DNA of 64,000 nt from Kribbella monticola (GCF_003261635.1 NZ_QFXK01000031.1:496001-560000); one strand, 5' to 3'. Numbered from the stretch's first letter, positions 40,450 to 49,147 are shown. Numbers and translations: made by a program. The notes: a model not told the origin generated them from the letters alone.

Positions 40450-41667
40450 ATGCTCAAAGCAACGCTCCGCAACTGGCCGCTCTGGACGGGTTACCTGGCA
40501 GCCGTCTGGTCCTTCCTCTACGGCGTTCTCGGCGTGTACTGGACGGCGGGCGGAGCGAACTATCCGTTCGCCAAGGTGGACGACGACCACTCGACCGCCT
40601 CACTGCTGGAACGCACACCGGCGCACGTCGTGGCGCCAGTGCTGGCGGCAGTGGGCTTCGCGGGAGCAGCAGTCGCAATAGCCATGACCTTCAAGCGCTC
40701 GAAGGCATTCGAGGTGTTCGCCGTAGTACTGGCGGTAGTGCTCGCACTGCTGATCCCCGACTACACGCTGTTGGCAATGGTTGCCATGGCCCCGGCACTG
40801 ATCGTCTTCGCGTTCACCGGCGTCCCCGGTCCGCAGGACGGCCTCGGCGACATCCTGTACTGGCACCGGGTGAACCTCATCCTGATGTTCATCGGCGGCC
40901 TCCTGTGGGCTGCCACCGCGCTCGCCTACCACCGCCGAACACGCGACCTCTGCCCGAGCTGTGGACGCAGCGACCGCCCTGTGAAGGCGTGGCAGACACC
41001 TGAGGGTTCACTGCGCTGGGGACGCCGTGCCGTCCAGCTAGCGGTCGTCGTGAACCTCCCGTACGAGTTCACCCGGATCGCCTGGTACTTCGGCTGGCCG
41101 CTCGGCATCAGCGACGAGTTCCACCAGATGATGGCGGACACGCCGTACATGCTCGAGATGGGACTCGTGCTGGCTGTGCTGGCCCTCGGCGGCAGCCTCC
41201 TCACCCATGGCCTGGTCCATCGCTGGGGCGAGGTCTATCCGCGCTGGATCTGGTTCAAGGCAGGCCGACGCATCCCACCGGCGCTCGCGATCGTGCCGGC
41301 CTCGGTAGTGGCCGCAGTGCTGATCCCGGCCGGGCTGATGAACATCCGGCTGGAAGACGACAACGACGAATGGGGCCTGGTGCTACCCGGCACACTCTGG
41401 GTCGCCTGGGGCGTTGCCCTCGGAGCAGCCACCTACGCCTACTACCTGCGCCGCCGTACTACGTGTCGCCGGTGCGGCCGCGGGTCGCCTGCGCCCGCAG
41501 TACTCAGGTCCCGAAGCGACGCTCGCGCTGAGCGTAGTTCCGGATCGCGCGGAGGAAGTCCACGTGCCGGAAGTCCGGCCAGAGCGCCTCGCAGAAGTAG
41601 AACTCGCTCAGCGCGCTCTGCCACAGCAGGAACCCGCCCAGTCGCTGCTCCCCCGACGTCCGGATGA
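40450..41667 (+). CDS. multi-pass membrane protein with zinc-ribbon-like cysteines
   Basis: Unrecognised integral membrane protein. From ATG 40450 it has about eight helices, for example LWTGYLAAVWSFLYGVLGVYW, VVAPVLAAVGFAGAAVAIAM and VFAVVLAVVLALLIPDYTLL. A loop carries LCPSCGRSDRP, a zinc-ribbon-like Cys pair, and a second pair CRRCGRG occurs near the end. After about residue 352 the frame runs antisense through the 3' end of the prenyl synthase gene for 164 bases, where it becomes Arg/Ser/Ala-rich and unlike the rest. The natural stop may have been lost by a frameshift. Function unknown. Confidence 0.68.
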   Translation: MLKATLRNWPLWTGYLAAVWSFLYGVLGVYWTAGGANYPFAKVDDDHSTASLLERTPAHVVAPVLAAVGFAGAAVAIAMTFKRSKAFEVFAVVLAVVLALLIPDYTLLAMVAMAPALIVFAFTGVPGPQDGLGDILYWHRVNLILMFIGGLLWAATALAYHRRTRDLCPSCGRSDRPVKAWQTPEGSLRWGRRAVQLAVVVNLPYEFTRIAWYFGWPLGISDEFHQMMADTPYMLEMGLVLAVLALGGSLLTHGLVHRWGEVYPRWIWFKAGRRIPPALAIVPASVVAAVLIPAGLMNIRLEDDNDEWGLVLPGTLWVAWGVALGAATYAYYLRRRTTCRRCGRGSPAPAVLRSRSDARAERSSGSRGGSPRAGSPARAPRRSRTRSARSATAGTRPVAAPPTSG

Positions 41668-42283
41668 CCAGGTCCGGATCGGGCTGGCCCTTGGTGTAGA
41701 GGTGCTCGGCGATGTGCTCGACGTCGACCCGCTCGGCCAGCTCCTCGATCGAGATGCCCTTGGCGGCCTCCTCGAGCAGCAGCGAGCGGACCGCATCGGC
41801 CAGTTCGCGACGGCCGCCGTACCCGACGGCGACGTTGACCAGCATGCCCTCGACGTTCTGGGTGGCCGCCTCGGCGCCCTTCAGTACTTCGGCGGTCGCG
41901 CCGGGCAGCAGGTCGAGCGCGCCGACCGGGTGGATCCGCCAGCGGCCGATCGAGGTGAGCTCCTCGACCGTCTGCTCGATGATCCGCAGCAGCGGCTCCA
42001 GCTCCTCGGCGGGCCGGCTCAGGTTGTCGGTGGACAGCATCCACACGGTGACCACCTTGACCCCGACCTCGTCGCACCAGCCGAGGAACTCGGTGATCTT
42101 GTTCGCCCCCGCCTCGTGACCGCGCGAGACCGGGTCGCCGGTCGCCCGGGCCCAGCGCCGGTTGCCGTCGATGATGACGCCGATGTGGCGCGGCATCCGG
42201 TCCGGTGACAGCGATCGCGCCAGCCGGCGCTCGTACAGTCCGTACACCGCGCTGCGCAGCTTTTGCTTGCCAGGTGTCCGCAT
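41504..42283 (-). CDS. uppS: cis-prenyltransferase (isoprenyl diphosphate synthase, UppS/Rv1086-like)
   Basis: Z-type prenyl diphosphate synthase of 259 residues that elongates with isopentenyl diphosphate. The catalytic Asp is Asp39 in HIGVIIDGNRRWARATG. Other conserved blocks are VVTVWMLSTDNLSRPAEEL, LVNVAVGYGGRRELADAVR and the C-terminal DLVIRTSGEQRLGGFLLWQ with FCEALWPDF. The gene is next to hemolysin III, as is the short-chain (Z,E-farnesyl) synthase of mycobacteria, so the product could be a short chain feeding decaprenyl or undecaprenyl carrier synthesis. Its 3' end overlaps the membrane gene on the other strand. Confidence 0.92.
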   Translation of the reverse strand: MRTPGKQKLRSAVYGLYERRLARSLSPDRMPRHIGVIIDGNRRWARATGDPVSRGHEAGANKITEFLGWCDEVGVKVVTVWMLSTDNLSRPAEELEPLLRIIEQTVEELTSIGRWRIHPVGALDLLPGATAEVLKGAEAATQNVEGMLVNVAVGYGGRRELADAVRSLLLEEAAKGISIEELAERVDVEHIAEHLYTKGQPDPDLVIRTSGEQRLGGFLLWQSALSEFYFCEALWPDFRHVDFLRAIRNYAQRERRFGT

Positions 42284-42455
42284 GGGCAGATGATCTCCTC
42301 GGGATGCTCGCCTACGAGGCTAACCGACAAACGGCCGCTTGAGAGTGGCCGGAAGTGTCATCGAACTTTCGCCGTGCTTCGTTCGTCGGACACTCCGTGC
42401 GGGCGTGCCGTATCGCTGAGATCGCCTAGATTTCATCCTTACGAACCATTGAACT

Positions 42456-42482
42456 TACGGGACCGTAGGTTACGGTTGCGTA
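42456..42482. promoter_or_regulatory. two tandem inverted repeats upstream of hemolysin III
   Basis: TACGG-GA-CCGTA (42456-42467) and TACGG-TT-GCGTA (42471-42482) are inverted repeats with the same 2-base centre, offset by 15 bases. They lie in the gap between the divergent prenyl synthase and hemolysin III genes, 29 bases before the latter. They look like a dimeric regulator's tandem sites. Confidence 0.62.
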
Positions 42483-42510
42483 GGTAAGCTTCTGCCCCGC
42501 GCACGAGAGG

Positions 42511-43221
42511 ATGGCGATGACGGCCAGGACGACCACCAGCACCACCTCCCCTGAAGTCGGTCACCGGTTGTCCGGCGCTCTCGCGCCGCTGAAGCCGAAG
42601 CTCCGCGGCTGGCTGCACGCCGGCACCTTCCCGCTGGCCACCGCGGCCGGGATCGTGCTGATCTGCCTCGCTCCGACCACCAGTGCGCGCTGGGCCGCCG
42701 CGGTCTACACGCTGGGCGCGATGCTGCTGTTCGGCATCTCGGCGCTCTACCACCGGTTCTACTGGGGCCCGACCGGCGAGGCGATCCTGCGCCGGCTCGA
42801 CCACAGCAACATCTTCCTGCTGATCGCCGGCACCTACACCCCGCTCGGGATGGTGCTGCTGCGCGGCAACGACCGGGTGCTGCTGCTCAGCATGGTCTGG
42901 GGTGGCGCCCTGCTGGGCATCCTGTTCCGGATCTTCTGGGTCGGCGCGCCCCGCTGGCTCTACACCCCGATCTACCTGGCACTCGGCTGGGTGGCGATCT
43001 TCTGGATGAACGACTTCTACCACCTCGGTGGCGCGGCCGTGGTCAGCCTGCTCGCGATCGGCGGCGGGCTCTACTCGATCGGCGCGGTCATCTACGGCAC
43101 CAAGCGGCCGAACCCGTCGCCGACCTGGTTCGGCTTCCACGAGATCTTCCACGCCTGCACGGTGGCCGCCTTCATCTGCCACTACATCGCGGTCAGCATC
43201 GCGACGTACAGGGCCGGCTGA
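42511..43221 (+). CDS. hemolysin III family (PAQR/YqfA) membrane protein
   Basis: Seven-helix membrane protein of 236 residues in the HlyIII/PAQR family, many of which are zinc-dependent hydrolases acting on lipids. The conserved histidine positions are visible: SALYHRFYWGP in helix 2 region, LDHSNIFLLIAGTYTPL, and the C-terminal FGFHEIFHACTVAAFICHYIA. These form the predicted metal site. The name hemolysin is historical. Start ATG 42511 follows GAGAGG; ATG 42517 is an alternative. It is divergent from the prenyl synthase gene. Confidence 0.9.
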   Translation: MAMTARTTTSTTSPEVGHRLSGALAPLKPKLRGWLHAGTFPLATAAGIVLICLAPTTSARWAAAVYTLGAMLLFGISALYHRFYWGPTGEAILRRLDHSNIFLLIAGTYTPLGMVLLRGNDRVLLLSMVWGGALLGILFRIFWVGAPRWLYTPIYLALGWVAIFWMNDFYHLGGAAVVSLLAIGGGLYSIGAVIYGTKRPNPSPTWFGFHEIFHACTVAAFICHYIAVSIATYRAG

Positions 43222-43222
43222 G

Positions 43223-43714
43223 CTAGGCCTTCTCGAGCCATTCGAGTTCGTCGGCGAACGGCTGACAGAGCTCGAGCAGAATGGTCCGCAGTACTTCGTA
43301 GCGCTCGGGTCCCAACTGCTTCTTCCACGCCGTCTCGACGCGCCCGATCGCCGCTAGGCTGAAGGCGACCGCCTCGTCACCCTTGCCCGTACGCCGGACC
43401 AGCCGGACCCGGCGATCGTCGGGGAGCCGCTCCGACTCCGTGTAGCCCAGCTTCTGCAGGTAGTCGACGTGCTGCCCGAGCCCCTGTTTCGTCATCCCCG
43501 CGACGCCGGCCAGGTCGGTGATCCGGGCGCCCGAGTCCGGGATCAACTCCAGCAACCGGTAGTGCGACACCCGCAGGCCGGGGAACTCCCGCTCGGAGTC
43601 GGCCAGGATCTCCGCCCGGAGGTGTTTCAGGGCGAGACCGAACAGGCCGGCGATGTGCGCGCCCCGCTCGGCGGGCGGCTGCGGGCGGCCCGAAAGGGCG
43701 TTGACGGAAGTCAT
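43223..43714 (-). CDS. MarR family transcriptional regulator
   Basis: Regulator of 163 residues. Helix-turn-helix: RLLELIPDSGARITDLAGVAGMTKQGLGQHVDYLQKLGY (core ITDLAGVAGMTKQGLGQHV). The wing contains RLPDDRRVRLVRRTGKG, the usual DxRxR. It ends one base after the convergent hemolysin III stop and is divergent from the kinase-fold gene, with an 18-base inverted repeat just upstream of its start. It may regulate the kinase-fold gene and itself. Confidence 0.88.
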   Translation of the reverse strand: MTSVNALSGRPQPPAERGAHIAGLFGLALKHLRAEILADSEREFPGLRVSHYRLLELIPDSGARITDLAGVAGMTKQGLGQHVDYLQKLGYTESERLPDDRRVRLVRRTGKGDEAVAFSLAAIGRVETAWKKQLGPERYEVLRTILLELCQPFADELEWLEKA

Positions 43715-43723
43715 AAGGCAACT

Positions 43724-43741
43724 TTACTATCTCGATGGTAA
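43724..43741. promoter_or_regulatory. MarR-type operator candidate
   Basis: TTACTATC-TC-GATGGTAA is an inverted repeat with seven of eight arm bases paired, lying 9 bases upstream of the MarR start and 72 bases before the divergent gene. Size and position suit an autoregulatory MarR operator. Confidence 0.65.
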
Positions 43742-43812
43742 GGCTGCTTTACTTCTTCACTGGGGGCCGGCATCTGAAGGCTGGCTGAAGGGTCCGGCGC
43801 CAGGATCGGGAC

Positions 43813-45024
43813 ATGACGTCACCACCGGGGGGAACCATGAACGGCACCGCAAACGTGACCGAGGCGCTCGCACCGCTCGGCCGCGACGCACTGGACGAGC
43901 AGGAGTTCACCGAACTGGTCGAGGCGATCACCGCCGAGCCCGGCGCGCGGCCCATGTCCGCCCGAGTCGTACCGGTCGACTACCTGATCGGCACCCCGAG
44001 CACCGAACAGCTGCTCCGGCTGTTCGGTACGGCGGAGTTGCCCAGCGGCGAGCAGGTCGCCTGGTCGTGCTTCGTCAAGAAGCTGCAGTCGGCCCGGCAC
44101 TGGCCGATGATCCACGTCGTTCCCGAGCCGGTTCGCCAGGACTTCATCGACAAACTGCCCTGGCGGCTCGAGATCGCCGTCCACCGCAGCGGCATCGCCG
44201 ACATCCTGCCCGACGGCCTGCGGCTGCCGACGGCGTACCGGATCGACGAGCACGAGGACGACCGGGCCGTGCTGTGGATGGAGAACGTCGACCAGGCGCC
44301 GGGGTGCTGGCCGCTGGAACGGTTCGAGCGCGCGGCGTACCTGCTCGGCAGGTTGTCTGCGCGGCGGCAGACCCACCTGGTGCAGCCGTTCCTGGCGCGC
44401 GAGGACGTCCAGGTGCCCGGCCTCGGGCTGCGCTACTACACGAGCGGACGCGTGCAGATGGCCGCCTTGCCAGGGTTGGCCGACGAGCAGACCTGGCGGC
44501 ACCCGCTACTCGCTTCGGCGGTCTGCAACGCGGGTGACCACGGACTGCGGGACGAGCTCCTCGAACTGGGCGCCCGGCTGCCCGCAGTACTGGACGCATT
44601 GGATGCCTTGCCGCAGACCTATCAGCACGGGGACGCGAGTCCGCAGAACCTGCTGGTGTCCAAGGACAACGAGGACGAGTTCGTGGTGATCGACTGGGGC
44701 TTCGACTGCCCGCAGGCGGTCGGCTTCGACCTCGGTCAGCTGCTGATCGGCCTGGCGCACGCGGGCGAGTTGTCCCCGGACGCCTTGCCTGCCGTGCATC
44801 GCGTCATTCTGCCGGCCTTCAGGGAGGGGTTGGCTGCCGATGGAATGGCTGTGCCCGAGGAGCAGGTTCGCTACGGCTATCTCGGCTCGTTGATGTGCCG
44901 AGCGGCCTTCACCGCCTTGCCGCTGGAGCTGTTCGGCAAGAACGATTCCGTCACCGAGGCATTGTTCTACGAGCGCGTCCGATTGACCCGCGCCATCGTC
45001 GACCTGGTGAAGGAGATCAACTAG
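43813..45024 (+). CDS. aminoglycoside phosphotransferase/choline kinase-fold protein
   Basis: Protein kinase-like phosphotransferase of up to 403 residues. The C-lobe has the Brenner motif TYQHGDASPQNLLVSKD with the catalytic Asp and Asn, and VVIDWGFDCPQAVGFDLGQL with the metal-binding Asp. The N-lobe Lys is probably in SCFVKKLQSARHW. It could phosphorylate an antibiotic, a small alcohol or a nucleoside. Alternative start ATG 43837 has a G-rich sequence just before it. It overlaps the 3' end of the convergent oxidoreductase gene by 8 bases and is divergent from the MarR gene. Confidence 0.8.
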   Translation: MTSPPGGTMNGTANVTEALAPLGRDALDEQEFTELVEAITAEPGARPMSARVVPVDYLIGTPSTEQLLRLFGTAELPSGEQVAWSCFVKKLQSARHWPMIHVVPEPVRQDFIDKLPWRLEIAVHRSGIADILPDGLRLPTAYRIDEHEDDRAVLWMENVDQAPGCWPLERFERAAYLLGRLSARRQTHLVQPFLAREDVQVPGLGLRYYTSGRVQMAALPGLADEQTWRHPLLASAVCNAGDHGLRDELLELGARLPAVLDALDALPQTYQHGDASPQNLLVSKDNEDEFVVIDWGFDCPQAVGFDLGQLLIGLAHAGELSPDALPAVHRVILPAFREGLAADGMAVPEEQVRYGYLGSLMCRAAFTALPLELFGKNDSVTEALFYERVRLTRAIVDLVKEIN

Positions 45025-45487
45025 GGGTCAGCAGGAAGACGCGGATCTCGCGTCCGCTGCGTACGACGTACGTGTCGTAGGCGGGCCAGACGCGCGTCAC
45101 GAGCGGCCAGACCCGGTCCCGCTCGGCGCCCTCGGCCAAGGCTGCGCGGACCGGGAACTCACGGCCATCGGACAACAACACGGTGGCTCGTGGCTCGGCG
45201 AGCAGATTGGCAGACCACGCGGGATGCGTTTGCTGACCCCAGTTGGATGCCGTGACGACGAAGCGAGCGCCGTCCGGGGCATAGATCAGCGGCACTGTCC
45301 GCGGCTGACCGGACTTACGGCCGGTGGTGGTCAGAAGCAGAGTAGGCAAGGCGGATCGGCCGATGACGGTGACACGTCCACCAGTCTTTCGTTGCAGCCA
45401 GCGATCGATCGGCACGGCTGCGCGACCGACAGTAGCGAACCAGCGGTGGTGCCCTAACGACCGGATGACATTCGTGTACCAGCCCAC
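45017..45487 (-). CDS. F420-type nitroreductase-fold (DDN family) oxidoreductase
   Basis: Protein of 156 residues with the split-barrel DDN fold that binds deazaflavin cofactor F420 in actinobacteria. Typical blocks are LLLTTTGRKSGQPRTVPLIYAPDG and VVTASNWGQQTHPAWSANLLAEPRATV (the Gly-x-x-x-His-Pro-x-Trp motif). It ends RVWPAYDTYVVRSGREIRVFLL. Relatives reduce quinones or nitroaromatics. Convergent with the kinase-fold gene. Confidence 0.85.
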   Translation of the reverse strand: MGWYTNVIRSLGHHRWFATVGRAAVPIDRWLQRKTGGRVTVIGRSALPTLLLTTTGRKSGQPRTVPLIYAPDGARFVVTASNWGQQTHPAWSANLLAEPRATVLLSDGREFPVRAALAEGAERDRVWPLVTRVWPAYDTYVVRSGREIRVFLLTPS

Positions 45488-45531
45488 GCACGAAGGATCC
45501 CATCAGCCTTTGCGGGGGTATCCATGAGGGT

Positions 45532-46056
45532 GTGAAGAACCTTCAGTACGCAGCACTGGCAGCCGCTGCCGGCCTCATCCTGGCCGGCTGTGGTGACGAG
45601 ACGAAGGCCGGCAGCGGTACCACCGCTCCGCCCGCCAGCACGCCTGCGACGAGCACCCCCGCCCCCAGTACGCCCACGAGCGCCCCGACCAGTACGCGCA
45701 CGTCCGACGCGCTCCCACTCACGGTCACCAGAAGCGGCGGTTTCGCCGGCTTCGACGACCGGGTCGTCCTCGGTTCGGACGGCATCGCCAGTGTCAGCCG
45801 CCGCGGCCAGAACCCGGTCCGCTGCAAGGTCGAGCCCGGCCTGTTCGACACCGTCGTCACCGCCGTCGGACAGGTCGACTGGGCCGCGGTCGGATCGACG
45901 AAACCGACGGTCCGGCACCCCGACGACATGGTGATCGCCGTGTCGGCCGGTGGCGGACTCGCGCGGCTCGAGGACCCCAAGGTCAAGCCGATGGTGGCCC
46001 CGGTCAACAAACTGCTGACCGAGACCACCTCCGCGAAGCTCTGCAAGCCGGCCTAG
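45532..46056 (+). CDS. small lipoprotein
   Basis: Exported lipoprotein of 174 residues. The signal peptide ends in the lipobox LILAGC, so Cys20 would be acylated. A Ser/Thr/Pro spacer (residues 28-58) follows. The domain (LTVTRSGGFAGFDDRVVLGSDG, then VRCKVEPGLFDTVVTAVGQVDW) ends KLLTETTSAKLCKPA. The pattern of a LxVTRsGGFaG start suggests a protealysin-inhibitor-type (emfourin) fold. Emfourin-like proteins inhibit M4 proteases, and two M4 protease genes lie downstream, which makes the resemblance interesting. Start is GTG 45532. Confidence 0.72.
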   Translation: MKNLQYAALAAAAGLILAGCGDETKAGSGTTAPPASTPATSTPAPSTPTSAPTSTRTSDALPLTVTRSGGFAGFDDRVVLGSDGIASVSRRGQNPVRCKVEPGLFDTVVTAVGQVDWAAVGSTKPTVRHPDDMVIAVSAGGGLARLEDPKVKPMVAPVNKLLTETTSAKLCKPA

Positions 46057-47471
46057 CCGGCAGTCAGGGCCACGTCGTCGATCACGAAACTGGTCTGCAG
46101 TGAGGAGTCCTCGGCACCGAGGAACCTCACTGTGACCGTTTTGCCCTTGTAGGCAAGGACATTGAGTGTCTTCTGCACGTACGACGTGCTCTTGTCCAGG
46201 TTCGAGTACGTCGCCAGCGTGGTCGTCGTACCGCCGTCGACCACCTGCACCTTGACCGTGTCGTAGACCGTCGAGGTGGTCGTCTCGGCGGTATCGATCC
46301 GGATCCACAACGACAGGCTGGCAGCGGTCGCGGAAGCCGGGATCGCGACGGACTGGCCGATGTTCTCGGTGCTGCTGCGACCGTTGCCCTGTAGCCACGC
46401 CTTGTAGCTACCGGAGTGGGCCGGCTTGGAGGTGCTGTTGGTGATCACACCCGTCGTACCGGTCCAGTTCGTGGCACCCGATTCGAAGCCGGGGTTGAGC
46501 AGCAGGTTGTCCCCCGTCGGCGGCACCGTGGTCCCGTAGTCCTTCTGGGCGTAGTTCCAGATCATGTAGCCGATCGCGTCGATCTGGCGGTCCAGCGAGG
46601 TCAGGTTCAGGTTGTTGATCGTGTCGCAGGACCGGTGGTAGCAGGCGTCGAACGCCTGGTTCGCCGTACCGCCCCACTTCGTCGCCTGGGCGGAGGTCTT
46701 GATCTCCTCGGCGCCGGAGAAGGTCCCGGCGGTCGGGATCCCGAGCGAGCGGAACGCCGCGTGGTCCGAGCGACCCTGGACGTCGACGTACTCGGTCTGG
46801 ATGCTCTTGCTGGTGAAGTACGCCTTCAGGTCGTCGCGCGCACCGTTGCCGGCCGCGTTGTCGTCGTAGATGAAGTACCCCGGGTTGGGCGAGGCGATCA
46901 TGTCGAAGTTCAGGTACAACTCGATCTTGTCGCGCTCGGCCGAGGGCAGGTTGTTCACGTAGTACTTCGAACCGAGCAGACCCAGCTCTTCGGCCCCCCA
47001 GAAGCCGAAACGCAAACGATTCTTGGGCACCTGGCCACTCGCGGCGTACTCCAGCGCGGTCTCCAGGACGCCCGCGCTACCGCTGCCGTTGTCGTTGATG
47101 CCCGGACCGGCGCTGACGCTGTCCAGGTGCGAGCCTGCCATCACCACATGGTTCGGATCGCCTTGCGGCCACTCCGCGATCACGTTGTACGACGTACCGG
47201 CCGAGGTGCTGAACGACTGCAGAGTGGTGGTGAAGCCGGCCGCGTCGAGTTTGGCCTTCACCCAGTCGGCGGAGGCGCGGTAACCGGTCCGGCCGGTGTA
47301 GCGGTTGCCGCCGTTGTTGGTGGCGATCGTCTGGAGCTGGTCCAGGTGCGCCTTGGTGTTGGTGACGGAGATGTCGGGTGAGTCGACGGCGTTGGCGGCC
47401 GAGCCCGGGACGAGGACGGCCGTGGCGATCAGGGCGACGCCTAGTACGCCGTACAGAGGGGACTTGAGCAT
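46053..47471 (-). CDS. secreted M28 aminopeptidase with C-terminal beta-sandwich domain
   Basis: Zinc aminopeptidase of 472 residues, similar to the Streptomyces griseus enzyme. The signal peptide covers about the first 28 residues (GVLGVALIATAVLVPGSAANA). Zinc ligands occur in MAGSHLDSVSAGPGINDNGSG (His and Asp), FGFWGAEELGLLGSKYY (Glu-Glu), LNFDMIASPNPGYFIYD (Asp) and ACYHRSCDTINN (His). The C-terminal 130 residues from LLLNPGFESGATNWTG form a carbohydrate-binding-like domain that is almost identical to the end of the M4 protease at 49296. ATG 47471 follows AAGGAG. It cleaves N-terminal residues from peptides made by the neighbouring endoproteases. Confidence 0.9.
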   Translation of the reverse strand: MLKSPLYGVLGVALIATAVLVPGSAANAVDSPDISVTNTKAHLDQLQTIATNNGGNRYTGRTGYRASADWVKAKLDAAGFTTTLQSFSTSAGTSYNVIAEWPQGDPNHVVMAGSHLDSVSAGPGINDNGSGSAGVLETALEYAASGQVPKNRLRFGFWGAEELGLLGSKYYVNNLPSAERDKIELYLNFDMIASPNPGYFIYDDNAAGNGARDDLKAYFTSKSIQTEYVDVQGRSDHAAFRSLGIPTAGTFSGAEEIKTSAQATKWGGTANQAFDACYHRSCDTINNLNLTSLDRQIDAIGYMIWNYAQKDYGTTVPPTGDNLLLNPGFESGATNWTGTTGVITNSTSKPAHSGSYKAWLQGNGRSSTENIGQSVAIPASATAASLSLWIRIDTAETTTSTVYDTVKVQVVDGGTTTTLATYSNLDKSTSYVQKTLNVLAYKGKTVTVRFLGAEDSSLQTSFVIDDVALTAG

Positions 47472-47501
47472 GGGCGGATACTCCTTTGCCTCACAAAGGA
47501 C

Positions 47502-47541
47502 GGGTCCGGTGTGCGGCCTGGGCAAGCCGCACACCGGACCC
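47502..47541 (-). terminator. 16-base-pair hairpin between two protease genes
   Basis: GGGTCCGGTGTGCGGC (47502-47517) and GCCGCACACCGGACCC (47526-47541) pair perfectly. It lies 6 bases past the stop of the M4 protease and is followed on the minus strand by CCTTTGT. It would terminate that gene just before the aminopeptidase ribosome binding site. Confidence 0.75.
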
Positions 47542-47546
47542 CAGTG

Positions 47547-49127
47547 TTAACAGGCCGCTGAGCCTGCCGGAACCGAGATGCCACTGAACGCAGCCTGGAT
47601 GCCCTTGCACTGGGCAGAGCCCGCTCCGTACAGCTCCTTCGCGGATGTGATGGCGCCGTTGCGGGCGTCCCTATACGTCGAACCCGAGCTGAGCTTGGTG
47701 CTCAGCGTGCGGTACCAGACCTTGGCGGCCACGTCACGGCCGACACCGGCGAAAGTCGTGCCGTTGCAGGCGGTGCTGTTGTACGTGACACCGTTGATGG
47801 TCTTACTTCCAGTGCCCTCCGAGGCCAGGTAGAACCAGTGGTTCAGCGGGCCGGAGGAGTAGTGCGGGTCGAGACCGCCGGTGCTGGTCGACCAGCAGTC
47901 CTTGCTGCGACCGTCCTTGGACGGCTTGTCCATGTAGCGCAACGGGGTGCCGTTGCCGTTGATGTTGATCTTCTCGCCGATCAGGTAGTCACCCGGGTCC
48001 GACGAGTTGTTCGCGTAGAACTCGACCATGGTGCCGAAGATGTCGCTGGTGGCCTCGTTCAGGCCGCCCGCGTCGCCGGAGTAGTTCAGGCCGGCCGTTG
48101 CCTCGGTGACACCGTGGCTCATCTCGTGCCCGGCGACATCGATCGACGTCAACGGGTGGGTGTTGCCCGACCCGTCGCCGTACGTCATCTGCGTGCCGTC
48201 CCAGAACGCGTTCACGTAGGCATTGCCGTAGTGAGTCCTGCTGCGAGCGCCCTGGCCGTTGTTGAAGATGCCGTTGCGGCCGTGGACGTTCTTGTAGTAG
48301 TCCCAGGTCAGCTGAGCACCGTAGTGCGCGTCGACACCAGCGGTCTGCCGACTCGAGGCGGAACCGTTGCCCCAGACGTCGTCGGCGTCGGTGAAGGTGG
48401 TGCCGGAGCCGGAGGTGGCGCCGTTGAGATCGGTGGTGTAGTTGTTGCCGCGGCTCGGGTCCTTCAGCGTGTAGCTGCCGGACGTACCGATCGAGACCGT
48501 GCCGGAGTACATCGACTTCCCGGTACCGGTCTTGATCTCGTCGTCGGTCGCCAGGACCGCACCGGAGTTGGCGTCGATGAACGAGTGCAGCACCGAGGGC
48601 GTCTGGTCGGCCTTGACGCCGGTCGTGACGACCTCGTACGCGAGCACCGGCTTGCTGGGCGTCACGTAGACGACGAGCGAGCCCTTGTTGCCGGTGGCCT
48701 TGAAGCCGGCCGACTTCGCACCCTTGGCAAGAGCCGCCGACTGGGACAGCGTCGGCTTGGTCGACGCGACGCCGACCTTGTGGGCCCCACGGTTGTAGGT
48801 GACCCCGCTGATCGCGCCGTCACCAGTGCGCTTCACGATCAGGTCGCCGCCGGCGACCTTCAGGCCGTTGAACGTCCGGTCGTACCGGACGTACTCCGTC
48901 CCGTCGGCGTCCTTCACCACATCCTTGACCTTCAGAACTTCACCACTGGCCAGCCCGAGCGCCGCCGCGGTCTTCGCGGACAGCACCTGCTCGGACTGGA
49001 CAGCGGCCGGCTGGTCGAAGCCGGAACTGGGCAACGGAGCGGAGTTGACAGCCGCTCCGGCCGGCACGATGGCCAGGCCTGCCGCCGCTACGACGGCGAT
49101 TGCCCCTACTGATGTCAGTTTCTTCAA
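47547..49127 (-). CDS. secreted M4 (thermolysin-type) metalloprotease, short form
   Basis: Neutral metalloprotease of 526 residues. A signal peptide (to about residue 28), an FTP/PepSY propeptide (residues 30-200, ASGEVLKVKDVVKDADGTEY) and the peptidase_M4 domain are present. The zinc site is HEMSH at residues 334-338 in IDVAGHEMSHGVTEATAG, with the third ligand Glu in GGLNEATSDIFG. The C-terminal half has DPHYSSGPLNHWFYLASEGTG with the catalytic His. The start is TTG 49127 behind GAGGAG, matching the paralogue upstream. It ends without the extra C-terminal domain that the paralogue carries. Confidence 0.93.
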   Translation of the reverse strand: MKKLTSVGAIAVVAAAGLAIVPAGAAVNSAPLPSSGFDQPAAVQSEQVLSAKTAAALGLASGEVLKVKDVVKDADGTEYVRYDRTFNGLKVAGGDLIVKRTGDGAISGVTYNRGAHKVGVASTKPTLSQSAALAKGAKSAGFKATGNKGSLVVYVTPSKPVLAYEVVTTGVKADQTPSVLHSFIDANSGAVLATDDEIKTGTGKSMYSGTVSIGTSGSYTLKDPSRGNNYTTDLNGATSGSGTTFTDADDVWGNGSASSRQTAGVDAHYGAQLTWDYYKNVHGRNGIFNNGQGARSRTHYGNAYVNAFWDGTQMTYGDGSGNTHPLTSIDVAGHEMSHGVTEATAGLNYSGDAGGLNEATSDIFGTMVEFYANNSSDPGDYLIGEKININGNGTPLRYMDKPSKDGRSKDCWSTSTGGLDPHYSSGPLNHWFYLASEGTGSKTINGVTYNSTACNGTTFAGVGRDVAAKVWYRTLSTKLSSGSTYRDARNGAITSAKELYGAGSAQCKGIQAAFSGISVPAGSAAC

Positions 49128-49147
49128 GACAGCACTCCTCACGGTTT

